From: Sarcomyxa edulis
Lineage: Eukaryota > Basidiomycota > Agaricomycetes > Agaricales > Mycenaceae
Direction of reading: 5' to 3'
Assembly: GCA_009761415.1 (NCBI GenBank)
Contig: QUOL01000001.1
Location: 992,001 to 1,056,000, forward strand
Length of the DNA: 64,000 bases
This document shows, in pieces, positions 47,421 through 58,398 of this stretch (the first letter of the stretch is position 1; every line of letters starts with the position of its first letter). The notes below the pieces were generated by a model, which saw only the letters and a list, made by a program, of their open reading frames with translations, had not been told where the DNA came from and did no database searches. The position numbers and the translations under genes are program-made.

Positions 47421-47739
47421 TAGCTTGCCACGTACGCTTGTTTCCTGCTTTCTGGCAGAATAAAATACCTACCTACCTAGCTCGCTACAGATTCACGCTG
47501 CCATCATGGGTGTCGATGTACGATCCGCGCTGCAGACGTCGACGTCGCGTCCTTTCTTCTCCGGTATTCTCATACTCATGATTCTGTGACTCACTTCCGA
47601 TCCCAACCTGTGTAGCTATAGTACCCTTGACCTGAAAATCTGTTCTTTTGCTTTTGTGCGTCCCTTTTTTCCATTGGTGGTTATTCAAATATCAACTTGG
47701 GCTTAGATCTGTCACTCAGTGGGAGTCAGGCTCCACGTA

Positions 47740-48305
47740 CTATTTTGTATTTTCGTCCGAGGAGAGGAACATTTTATTGAGGACTTTGGCCACACGATCG
47801 CTCGTCCTGCATTTGAGATCGAGATCCAAGCGTATCCTCCGTTCGAATCCTTTTCCCAAAGAAGCGCTGTGGTATACCCATCGCTTCTTCGAATTCTTCA
47901 TCTCTTTGGCGTTTCTCCGCTTGAATCGTGATGTATTCCCCCTCCAACGCTTACATTGTGAACAAATCAGATCTTCGATACTCGGAGTACTCAGATTCAG
48001 CACCTGTCTGGGATCTTCTATCCTCTGTCTCTTATCTGCTCACCTTCCTTTTTCTGATACAGTCCACCCAGTCGTACTCTTCATCTGAACTCTTCAGGCT
48101 ATCCCTTTGACGCGATTGGACCGGAGAGGATGATCGCTTCATCTCATTTTTCTCATCGTCATTCAGCTTTGCAGAGGCTCTCCTCCTCCCTAATCCTCTT
48201 ACGTTGCCAATTTTCACCCTCAACTTTGTACAACGTCCCTTACGCCAGGGAAAACATTCGATGTCAAACCTCCAAACTGCAGCCGATTGCGAGTAACGGC
48301 AGCAT
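47740..48305 (-). CDS. Possible small basic protein (weak candidate)
   Basis: On the minus strand an ATG at 48305 opens MLPLLAIGCSLE. A putative 46-nt intron (starting gtttga) joins in frame to LRVKIGNVRGLGRRRASAKL, then KSSDEEYDWVDCIRKRK. A 40-nt putative intron then joins in frame to VLNLSTPSIEDLICSQCKRW and a basic tail ending at a stop near 47740. Both junctions are phase 0, but the donors are weak and the introns very short. No family was recognised. It could equally be noncoding; listed because two independent in-frame joins are slightly more than expected by chance. Confidence 0.18.
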
Positions 48306-48494
48306 GGCGTCCCCGACTACACCTCTTTCCACTCCTGTCACGCGCATTTTATATTCATTTCTACAATGGACAGGTATCTCGATTCACTCTCCAAGTTGCA
48401 GCTCATAAAAGCCAGCTGTTTTTATCATTCATGGTCATCTCACTCTCCCCCCGTTGATCTTCCCTTCGCTCCTTTTTTTTGACGCGTTTATTCA

Positions 48495-49443
48495 ATGGCT
48501 GCCAAGTACCCAATCCCTTCCCCAGACCTTTTCCTCGCCATGTCGTGCACCAACGTCGGTGTTGGTATGTACATGACCTCCCGAAATATGTTCTTGTTAC
48601 TAAAATACACCTCTCATTTTTAGGACCCGGCGGAACGACCAGTATGCTCGCGTATGTCGAGCTTAGTATCTGTTTCAGTGACCGACTCAAATTTAATCTT
48701 TCAGGCGCGTATCAATTGTCAACTACAAAGGTCATGTGGTCTTGGACACATATGTGGCACCCACGATGCAGGTGAGAGCCACTCAAGATTTTAAACCCAT
48801 CAGGTCAATGACACCTATATTTCTCTTCTAGGTGACTGATTATCGTACGGCGACAACGGGGATCGAATACGGGCACCTTCACTCGAGTATGCTCGGGTTC
48901 TTCCGTTTGATTACCTTGTACTAATAACCGCACGCACAGGTAAAGCCGTCCCCTTCAACACCGTCCAAACACACGTCGCGAACACCATCAAGGGCAAAGT
49001 CCTCGTCGGCCACAGCATCTGGAATGACCTCTCAGGTATGTGGCGCACGCGTACAAATATTTGCACACCGGTGTAATTGACAAAAATTCGCCTTCACAGT
49101 CCTCGGTATCCCACACCCTGCGATCGCCACACGCGACGTTGGATTATACCAGCCATTCCGGAACGCCCTACGCTCCCCCAACCAGGTCGTTGGACTCCAA
49201 ACTCTCATGTGGCACCTGATGTGCAGACGCTGCCAAGATGGTCAACAACATCCTGTACGTAAAAAATCGCCGGCCCGTGACTTGATAGAACGATTCAACT
49301 TACTTTGCTATTTACAGCTCGAGAATGCCCGCGCTGCATTGGACTTATACCGCTCTCATTCTCAGGAATGGGAGTCAGCTGTGTCGAAGGGAAATTGGCC
49401 GTGCGCACTTCCTCCTAGTACTTTCTCTCGGTGCTACCTTTGA
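48495..49443 (+). CDS. REXO4-like RNase H-fold protein with degenerate DEDDh active site
   Basis: Seven or so exons, about 205 residues. The frame MAAKYPIPSPDLFLAMSCTN continues VGVGPGGTTSMLARVSIVNY, LDTYVAPTMQVTDYRTATTG, KGKVLVGHSIWNDLSVLGIP, TRDVGLYQPFRNALRSPNQV and LENARAALDLYRSHSQEWE. This is the order of REXO4/Rex4 exonucleases. In active members the first motif is D-x-E (as in MDCE); here it is M-S-C-T. The second-motif Asp is kept (WNDL). The third motif normally has a Asp after His-x4; here it is HPLENA, with Asn. Only one of four metal ligands remains, so exonuclease activity is unlikely. The family otherwise trims rRNA precursors. The reading frame is clean, so this is a maintained gene and not an obvious pseudogene. 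Confidence 0.82.
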
Positions 49444-50046
49444 TTCTGCAGTCCCTTACGCAGTTCCATTCTTTCCGTGCCCCATTCCTTATACTCCACC
49501 GTCATTTTTTGCCTTGGAAGCTCTCACCACCAACCATTGGCTAATTGGCTCATTTCGGTCTATGACAAACGGCTGGGTCTCAACACGCAGCCGCCCCCGT
49601 ATATTCCTAGTACGCACAACCTACGGACCTTCTGTTTATATGCAATCCCAGAATCGCTCTGTATCCAACTCCATATGCTACCTAATTTACCCATATTTAC
49701 AACCTCCCACTCCGTTTTCGTCTTTGTGCTCGGTTCTTTACTCACTTATCTCTTTTTTAATAATGTCCCACGTTGTTTCTCTTATTCGTGCTTGACCGTT
49801 TCTTACTCTACGCCCATGGTCTGACTAATTCGTGTTAACAGGAATAGATCTCGTGAGACTGATACTAGTGAATGTCACTTTGTTGATCATCCGATAGATG
49901 TGGCGTTCAGACATCCGAGCATAGCAAATGATGATTTATTTCCATTGTGAGAGTGGGGGTGATGTCTATAGTGCACGGTGATAGGGGTGGGTAGATGATT
50001 ATATATGAATGTCCTGTAGATGTACGTGAGCTAGGTATTATATAAG
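49444..50046. other. Convergent intergenic region
   Basis: About 600 bp between the 3' ends of the REXO4-like gene (+) and the carrier gene (-). A longer plus frame (49325-49795) is low-complexity in Pro/Ser/Phe and overlaps the preceding gene in another frame. No gene supported. Confidence 0.55.
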
Positions 50047-51678
50047 TTAGTGTCGTGTCTTGGAAGAACCAGTTAGCATCAGTTATTATACTCATAGATG
50101 AATGAATAGACAATACCTTCTCCGCTCCAAGTCTCGTCATGATACCCTCGTACACGAAAAGCGCACAGGCATTTACTGGAAAGGCACGCACGATACACGG
50201 TCCGAGACCGCGGAAGAAGCCCGCGAACCCATCTCGTGCATGGATCTGAAGGGCTACCGCCAGAAAGGAAGGGCGGGTGACAACCGTGGAGGGTGGTATT
50301 GGAGGCGAAGGATACGGAAGAGGATACGGATGAGACATCATACGACTAGATGACACGCGAAACGAGGAGGGGTAAGCGATAAGCGTATAGGTTAATGACT
50401 GAGTGAAGGGAATACGCCATCACGATCAGATACCCACTTTTTGACGTTGTCAGCAGGTATAGCTGCTCCCCAGAATGCGAAAGAGGCCAAGCCACCTGCA
50501 AAGAAATTGGCGGCCCCTGTGCTTATCTTGAGTTTCTTACTCAGTAAGCAGTCGGTACTGTTCGGCTCGGAGAGTAGAGTGGCCGCACCTCGTACCGAGT
50601 CCCTTTCAATCGCGAGAAACCTCGCATCAAAGCCTGTGATAGTGCAGTGTTAGTATGTAGAAGGAGGTGGAAATCAGGAGTCTAAAGAAGGATAATACAC
50701 GCCTCAAAGGATAAGAACATCCAGAAGAAGTTGAGTCTGACAGCTAAGGTACCAGATAGACCTGTCCATAGACCTTGCACACCTTGTGCACGAATGATCT
50801 GCCGGGCACAGTCTATAGGACCTTTAAATTGGCGTTCGGAAGAGGATTTTTGTAACTGTAATTGAAGCTTGACTGCAAATGGTTAGAAAGTTTGCTGGCC
50901 ATCTCGGAGATGGCGAACCTTTGAGGAGTTCAATGGGAGTAGCTAATATCGCACTTGAAACGAAGTAGAGACAGTAAATCATGTACAGGAATCTTCTTTT
51001 GACACTCTTACCTGGTCAAGCCAGCACAAGCACCAGCGATGCCGTGAGCTTGAAGAGTTAGTCTGTTGATGCCAGTATGGGGATCCGTTTCCGTTAAGCC
51101 GTGTCGCAAGAGGAAGAGACGATAATTGTGTAAGGATCCAAGAAGTACAGAATCAATTGCGGCCCATCCTACTGCTGGAGGCGTAGCTCCCTTGTAAAGG
51201 GCCAGAAACCCCTAACATACATCTTATCTGTATAGCATCATCGGATCAAGGGAATTTAGAACGCACTTCATTCCGGATAGTAGTGGTCAGTACGTGGATG
51301 GCGCCGCGATAAGTGCCAGGGGGAGAGCACTGCACCCGTGTCTTGATTGTATCAAAACTAGACGTTCCCAATGAGTAAGTGAGATTGTTAGAGACATCGC
51401 TATACGACACAATTCCGGTGAGTGACTTGAGAAAATGATTGTATCAATTGGACGTACCTTGTCGTAGCGCGCTACATACCCGTGTCCTACAGCAACCTGA
51501 TTTCACAGAGTTATAGGAGTTATGAAGTGGTACTTGAAAGTTATGCAGACCTTGGTCAAGCCTAGAAGAAAATGAATACAAGCAACGGAAGGAAAACAGC
51601 AAACATACCACTCCCAACACCAGCGATAGCGCCGACGAGTCTGAGATGGCTTCCCGCCGGTTTTTCACCAGAGCTCAT
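50047..51678 (-). CDS. Mitochondrial carrier protein (SLC25 family)
   Basis: About eight or nine exons, roughly 320 residues, the family size. It starts MSSGEKPAGSHLRLVGAIAG. The three carrier repeats show FDTIKTRVQCSPPGTYRGAI, ATPIELLKVKLQLQLQKSSS and AIPADNVKKWVSD. Matching second-half motifs are GFLALYKGATPPAVGWAAID, GVQGLWTGLSGTLAVRLNFF and GFAGFFRGLGPCIVRAFPVN. The first signature lacks the usual Pro (GHGFDTIK), as is common in this fungal subgroup. A last intron with a good branch site (gctaac) joins GAEK to the terminal TRH and a stop at 50047-50049. These proteins exchange metabolites across the inner mitochondrial membrane. The pattern is closest to amino-acid/acylcarnitine-type carriers, but the substrate is not assignable by eye. 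Confidence 0.88.
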
Positions 51679-51906
51679 CTAGTCGTCGACGTCCTCAAAC
51701 CAATGCTCGGACGCTAAACATGTAAGTTGTACAAAATAAATGATCGGTGCCGGCCACGCACGATCGACGGCATCCCCACATGGCATGATCGTGAGTCGAT
51801 GGACCCAACCTCGACTCTCGACTCTCGACCGACACGTATAAAAGTCTCTTTGATTCCTTATAACGTTCATTTACCTTGTGGGCACCAGTGGGTCCATCGG
51901 CTACAC

Positions 51907-52896
51907 ATGGCTGAAGAGAAACAATGCCGTATTTGTCTGGACGGCCCCGATGCAGAACATGAACTCGGTCGTCTCATTCGTCCCTGTCTTTGCAGAGGTT
52001 CAATCAGCGTGAGTGACCAACTCTACAAGGATACCAAGTTCTTAATTGTTCGTGCTAGTATGTCCACATAAAGTGTCTCCAGAGATGGAGAAACACTTCT
52101 GCTTCGAACAGCGCCTTCTACGCTTGTCCTCAATGCCACTACCGTTACAGGTTTGCACGCACCCAAATAGTGGGGATTGCCACAAATCCAGGAAAGTCTG
52201 TCTGTCGAAGAACTTCCCTCACACACTGATTGTATCTGCTGTCCACAGTCGTTGTAGGGGGCATTTCCGCCATCTTCTTCACAATCCTTGTTCTCCTTTC
52301 ATCGTTCGTCACAACGTGGTTCATGAACAACCTTGACCTCGACGAACCGTCGTACTACTACTCCTCATCATTCTTCTACGTGTCACCTTATGAGACAGCA
52401 TCGGATCTTATACGCGCAGCTCTTCGCATCCTCCGAGACGAAGATAATGTCGCTGCTATGATCGACGACTCCGTCATGTCCAAGATTCGCAGTTCTCGGG
52501 GTTCCGGTGCTCCTGGTCCACTGGTCCCTCCACTTCCACGGACACCCCCGGGTATCCTCAAACGCTTTATTCGACGTTTCATTCTCGGCTTGCCTATAAT
52601 TGGGGCAGGATCCATCGCTCATATGTTGCTGTCTTTGCCTTTCGTAGGACCTGTACAATGGATTGCACGTTACAGAGGGAACCGGAGGAGGGGTAATTCG
52701 AGAGACATGGCTGCCTTAATTGTTGTCCTGCTCCTTGTCGTAGGTGCTGCAAGGTCGGTACTTGACTATCCTTCCTCAAAAAGCGGACTCTTAATGCCGT
52801 GTAAATAGGGCACTGTACAAGGTGTACGGGCTAACTCAGTCAATCACGAAACGCCTCCTGCTACGCGCAGAAGACGCCATTCTTGAAGTCAATTGA
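51907..52896 (+). CDS. RING-CH (MARCH-type) membrane E3 ubiquitin ligase
   Basis: Four exons, about 255 residues. The RING-CH finger is at the N-terminus: EEKQCRICLDGPDAEHELGR, then LIRPCLCRGSISYVHIKCLQ, RWRNTSASNSAFYACPQCHY (C4HC3 order, the fourth and fifth ligands C and H placed as in RING-CH). A membrane helix follows (GGISAIFFTILVLLSSFVTT), then a Tyr/Ser-rich segment. Further hydrophobic stretches (LGLPIIGAGSIAHMLLSLPF, ALIVVLLLVVGAAR) and a short amphipathic end follow. MARCH-type ligases ubiquitinate membrane proteins at the ER, endosomes or mitochondria. The start is the Met three residues before the first zinc ligand region; no longer N-terminus was supported. Confidence 0.88.
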
Positions 52897-53002
52897 TATC
52901 CCTTACATCATGCTGGACTTTTCTTGCATACGGTGGATTGTGTATGTACGAATTGTATACAAGGATCTGAATCATCACTGTACACCAACAGAGCCTATAT
53001 CA

Positions 53003-56000
53003 TTACCAATTTCGCCTTAGCTGGCGTTTTATCTCCTCGTAAGTGGTCTTCGTCTCCTTTCTTGATGGATCCAGCTCTTCGATATATTGCTCGACGGCTA
53101 CATCAATCCGACCCACTGGGAATTCACCGCGTCCGACAGACGAGGACTGAGGCCTCTTAGCTTCTTCCAGCCAGTCCATAAGGAGTACTGCAATATCCGA
53201 CGAAATGGCCTGCACATTGTCTTGATCGTTGAATGGTGGGACCTATCATTTGTATACACATCAATGACTAACTACATGCCTGCCAGATATCAAAAACTCA
53301 CCTGAGATTCATACATCTCATGTAAGACGTCCCAGATCTCTGCGAAAGGCACCCCGCATTGCACCAATATCCGCGGTGCCCACCCGAATGGCACAACGCC
53401 CTTTCGAGCTAACGAAAATCTCACAAGCAGAGTTGCGACATGCCCTGAAAACAAGCGAAGAAGTCAGGACCGGTCCTTTAGGAGCTTACGAAGATCACAT
53501 ACGAAGAGGGAAGGCGCTCTCTGATGGGTAGAACCGTTGGCCTAAAGGTACTACTTTAGCCAAGATTAGGTCCGCAGTATCTGTCGGTTCGGCATCCTCC
53601 TCAAGAACTAAAACTGAGGTCAGCACCAGCTGGTGTCAAAGGAAATATCAATGGTCACATACTTTCTTCGAATATTCTGTTCCAAATAGGACGCAGGAGG
53701 CCTTCATCTCTATGCTCCGACACATGCAGACACAAGAGTTTCATCGTCGTCAGACCGAATGGCACCGCATAGCCTTGGTATAGCTAGAAAATGTCCTCAG
53801 TACGTGATGCAACATATCACAATCAATAGAAACGTACTTCCGACATTGTTAGTAACCGTCTGGAAAGCAAGTCAATCTTGGCTTTCACTTCTGGCGCATC
53901 GTTCACATGCGGCAGCAAAGTGTTGTATATCTCGAATTGGACTTGCGCAACCTCCAGTTTTTCTTCCAAGTCCGTAAGGAACGCGATTGCAGTCTCGTGT
54001 TTACCTCCTACGGATATGGGATGAGACTTGGCATTGCCGACTGCCAATGTTAGGTATTCTAATCGAGCGTCGAGATGTAGGTCGAATCTGGCAAATTCGG
54101 AACTAGTCAGACCAGAAACCATGCGAAATCTCAATCGAAAGAGATTACGGACTGTGTGGATTCCGCCAAAGTGGCAAGCACTTCAGCTGCTCGTAGAGGT
54201 TGCCCGTCCTTGACGTAGAACTGCCACAACAATTGATATTTTGGGACAGACACTGGCTCGCGTCTCAGATGCGCTTCTAGGAATGCAGGACGCATCTGGA
54301 TAAGAGTCATCAAAAAGTAAGATCACAGAATTAATCAGATTCGAAAGCCAGAAAGAAATCGGAGAGCAAAAACCCACCTCTAAAAGTTCATCTGCCAGGC
54401 CACGATCGATGAGCCAATCATACAAAGTCGAATGAAACACTTCGTCCTCGCTCAAGAAGGCAAGCTCGTACGCATGGACGCGTACGGCTTCAGGATCATC
54501 AAGTGGCACGTTACCGGAGCCAGTAGCAGCGGATGATGCTTTTGCGTTGTTGCTTCGATCCTCAAATACTGTCAGCGAGTCTAGTACCAGAGCATAGCAT
54601 CGCAATCTGCGTTCACAGAACTCCGATCGTGGATCATTGTTAGGTGATCCAGAGATCCAGTACTCAAGACCAATGTTATCTGGATCTGAGACCTGTGCGC
54701 ACGTAAGAGGAAGCTCCACAGCGCCTGCAATTATGTGGAATAAGTCAGATTGCGCCTGGGTATCAAATGAGACAATTACCTCTGGCATAATTTAACTGTT
54801 GGTAATCGCCACAAATTTCTCGGAGTTTGTCAAACTCTAGAATCCGAGCTCCTTTGATGAACAACCTAAGGACGAGGCTCTTAGCAGTTGATATATGAGA
54901 AGAGACAGCGATTGACTCGTACCGTAGCGATTCACCGAGCCAGTTCTGGCGTTCGGTAGGATTTCGAGTCTCGATAGCTTTTCGGATGTTTTCTTTGGCC
55001 TAGCAAGATATCTGAGCAAAACTGGAAGACACTTCAACCGCGACGAGAAGCAAACCTTGTAAAGCATGACATCATCTGTACTACAGAACGTCCCGCATCT
55101 CTGTTGCAAAACTTCGCTGATAGTATCGACCTGTTGCCAATGTGCGCGATAAGTCTAAATGTACGCTCTTCAAAGACAAGAATATTTCGGTCTTACGCTG
55201 ATCTGTTGGCCAATTTGTTGATCAATGACTACATTGACCAATGCCCGCGACGCTGTCATGCCATTTCGGGTGGTAATCAGTTCTTCGAACGTCAAGGAGA
55301 TGATCAGTTTCTGGATGTCGGGTTCGCATCTGTCATGTATCAGCACACCCTGCCCGGCAAAGTGTAAAAGACCGGATCGAACATACCGGGTGATGAGCTC
55401 TCCCAGTCTATAGTCATTCAACAGAAGTACAAACGAGAGCCCCTCGATCGTCCTGGCCAATAACGCCTGCAGCTGAGAAACTGAACTTTGTTCGGCCTGA
55501 CGAATGTTTATAATAATGAGTTGAGCTGATATAAATATGAGGTTGAAAACACCCACTTTCCATGCTTCTTGCTCATTTCCAGCAGTAGAACGAGCGCTGA
55601 CAGCCTCCCCTGGCGCTGAGGAGTGGAATAGATGAGGATTCTTATCCAGGAACTCCTTCAAAGCATACAGATTCTTCTGCACATTGACTAATACCGTATC
55701 GGAGACAGCTGATACCTCAGTACCGAGGGGACTGTAGATACGTGAGCAAATAAGTCGGTGAGAGGGTATACTAAGATGAAAGGACTATGATACATACCTG
55801 GCTTTGGTGAGCTTGGACTTCCAGACTGGTCTCACCAAACGAGCAAAATATAGGGCAAAGCCTTCCCGTCTGCCACTGTAAGTAGCAGTCCCCTGTCCAT
55901 CACCTAGATATATGATGTCAGCCTACTGGCACAAACATAATTCACGACTCGTTAGACCACCCACCGGTTCCATACGTGACTCTTTCCGTCCATATTGGAC

Positions 56001-58221
56001 GTTCTCCGAAATCATAGAACGCTTGTTTCGCCACAGAAGCGATCTCCGGACTGATCATGCTGATGTTACTTGATTGAGAGGACCCGTCTGGAACATCCAA
56101 GAAAGTATTGCCACTAGCCAGCCCAAGTAGCATCGCACATGTCTGGTCCCTCCCAAAGCTGCGAACGAGAAATGAGCTCACTCGAAACCTTTCTTGACGA
56201 GTTTTGACAATACCTATCCCTGAACTCGATGATGGGTTGGACATTCCCTTCTGAATGCACTTCTTCGATGGTGGCTTTGAGATAGTCGAGAGCCCGTCTC
56301 TTGACTAGGAATGTCAATCCTACATTGGTCAGAATCATGAACTGTCGAGGTGATTCGCTGAATTGGGTAGCGAGTTCGTTGGTAACAACAGGCGCCGGAG
56401 CACCAGGAGGCGTTGAAGACGAAGCTGTCCGTGGCACAACCGCCATTGCCCACGTCCGGCCTGGAATAGCCAACAAAGTGGCATATTCCGTCAGAGGTAT
56501 ACGATTTGTGGTAGTTGATGTGCCACCATAAGTGTTATAAGATCCATTGTAAGCAGGTTGTTGAGGTGGCGGCGGCGGGGGAATTGCTGGCAGATTCAGC
56601 TGGCCGAGGGATCCAATACGAGTCAGGTCCGGAGCCATACAGAGAAGGAAATCTGTTCCGTCCGTATCGCCTGGTTGAGCTGCCACAGTCAAGCCTTCGA
56701 TGTAACACGAATTTTCGAGAGTAGAAACGATGTAGGGCCGTGATGTAGGTTTGGGAGGAGCAGAACCATAGGCGTGTACTGGAGGTCGGTATGGTTTGAG
56801 TAGTTCGTCGGGGTGTATGAGGTTTGAGGGAGGTAATCGGACGTGAACTAATTGTAACGATCGGGCACCTGGAACACTACTCGTACTGGAACTATATTGA
56901 TAGCCATAAGATGGCGAGAAATATAATCGAACTCCATTGGATGTAATGGCAAGCAGTTGGACATCAGAACGTGACTCGGATTGCTCGATGGCATGAAGAG
57001 ATATGATTTGGAAATTTTGAGGTGTGAGGGCGGGAGATCCAGGAGCCTTGTCTTGTGCTGCCTTGTAGAGGTTCGCAATGGTTTGTACATGTTGTATAGA
57101 TTTATCGCCGTTGGGCCTATAGATCGATATGGCGTTCTTCGCCGTCAAGGTATAAAAACAATCTCGCGCGACGTCCGAGACCACGGAAACAATGCGGTCT
57201 GTGAAGAATGCGTTGGAATGTCGGATTGCAACACGAGATAAAACTGTCACGCACCTTCTGCACTAGATGCCGCAAATCGAGGCAATAAACTCTGTACACC
57301 ACCTATGGAATGGTTGATGAGTTGCACACGTTTTCCAAACCACGACTCGTTCTCTTGGTAATGCAGCTCGTACAAGTTGCCATCCTGCGAGCCACACATG
57401 AAGATTCGTCCATCCCGAGTTCCGATGACAGAGGTCATTTCGATGTCAGTCGGAATGGTCAAGTCGGTGGCGTAGAGTTTGATTTCTTTGTGGACGCGAT
57501 TGTTGGGTCCAGTAATGGGGGAGGAGGAGACGCCAATAAGAAGTACAGATATCGGGGTACATATGACCAAGAGGGAAGAGATTTCGTTGATAAATATACC
57601 GGGCTTAGGTTTGACGATGGCAACATGGGTTATGACGTCTGGTTGATCCACAAAGGAGCTGATTTCCTGCCTGGACAACGTTATAAGTAGAAACGGTGGT
57701 ACACACAGCAATGCTCACCCTTCAATGTAATCCCAGAGAAACAATTTGTGGTCAATCGATATCCATACGCGCTCGATTTCAGCCATCAATCCCATGTGTG
57801 ATGTTACATTGGTAGCTGTATCACCGGTGAGCAGAGAGCGGAAACCTGGCCTCCAAAGTGCTCACTGTTGTAATATTGGAACAAGCCATCTGGAATACCG
57901 ATCAGCCTTCTCTTCTGAAACGGAACTCTGTAGTCGTCAGGAAATACACTGTAGGTCGCCGATGCTTGGCCTCCCGCTACGATATATGTGAGTACCATCC
58001 ACGATAGATTGAAAGGACGGCGTACGGGTGGTGAGGGTGTCTCCTAGATCAGGAATGCTCTGAGCATCTTTATTGAACTGGTCCTGCAAGACCTGGGTAG
58101 CGCTTTGCAAAGCTGCAAGGTCTACTGGCGCTGGTTTTGAAGGTTGAACCTGGCGTGGAGCGAATGTTTTTGTAGAAGATGAAGGGCCAAAAGAACGAGA
58201 TGGAGCAAAGCTGGAGGCCAT
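53003..58221 (-). CDS. NUP170: Nucleoporin NUP170/NUP155-type (inner ring)
   Basis: A many-exon gene for about 1,350 residues, the family size. MASSFAPSRSFGPSSSTKTF begins a short disordered lead. The beta-propeller half has YRVPFQKRRLIGIPDGLFQY, AEIERVWISIDHKLFLWDY, SSLLVICTPISVLLIGVSSS, TSVIGTRDGRIFMCGSQDGN, SWFGKRVQLINHSIGGVQSL and RDCFYTLTAKNAISIYRP. The alpha-helical half contains FALYFARLVRPVWKSKLT-type sequence, SFVLLLNDYRLGELITRYVR, RREPVSVPKYQLLWQFYVKD and GQPLRAAEVLATLAE. It ends YEEIKRQLRRNW at a stop in 53003-53005. These proteins form the inner ring scaffold of the nuclear pore and touch the pore membrane. It is transcribed divergently from the RNase III gene. Confidence 0.93.
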
Positions 58222-58398
58222 TTGCTCGCTGTGGCGCAAAGTTCAGAACTGAACGCGTCTCACAAAAGCCAAAGAGCCTGTATCAAATCTCATCCCACGT
58301 GGCACCGTGGACGTCCCGCTGTTGGTCCATCTTGGTCCCTTGGTCCACGGGTCACCCTCGTTGAAAGGGTTCTCCTCCTTCCCCGCTACAAACTACTC
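58222..58398. promoter_or_regulatory. Bidirectional promoter NUP170 / RNase III gene
   Basis: The two starts are 177 bp apart, so both core promoters share this DNA. It contains a near-duplicate (cttggtccct, then cttggtccac-like) around 58330-58342. No TATA box was recognised. Confidence 0.5.

Larger units (their letters stand above)
46715..48494. other. Gene-poor region with minisatellites
   Basis: 1.78 kb with no recognised gene. It contains a 17-bp direct repeat pair (cagccaatgaaggggag) at 46995-47028 and a 7-bp and 12-bp tandem array at 47364-47420. A weak minus-strand candidate lies at 47740-48305 (listed separately). The last 80 bp before 48495 are the promoter/leader of the REXO4-like gene. 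Confidence 0.5.

Noticed and set aside
47810..47860. tRNA-like TTCGAATCC box near 47842
   Set aside because: No acceptor stem or anticodon arm could be paired around it, so it is not a tRNA gene.
49325..49795. 156-codon plus-strand frame after the REXO4-like gene
   Set aside because: It overlaps the last exon in another frame and is low-complexity Pro/Ser/Phe without a recognisable motif.
49907..50046. Read-through C-terminus of the mitochondrial carrier
   Set aside because: A final intron with a branch site and acceptor joins GAEK to TRH and a stop, the usual end of this subgroup.
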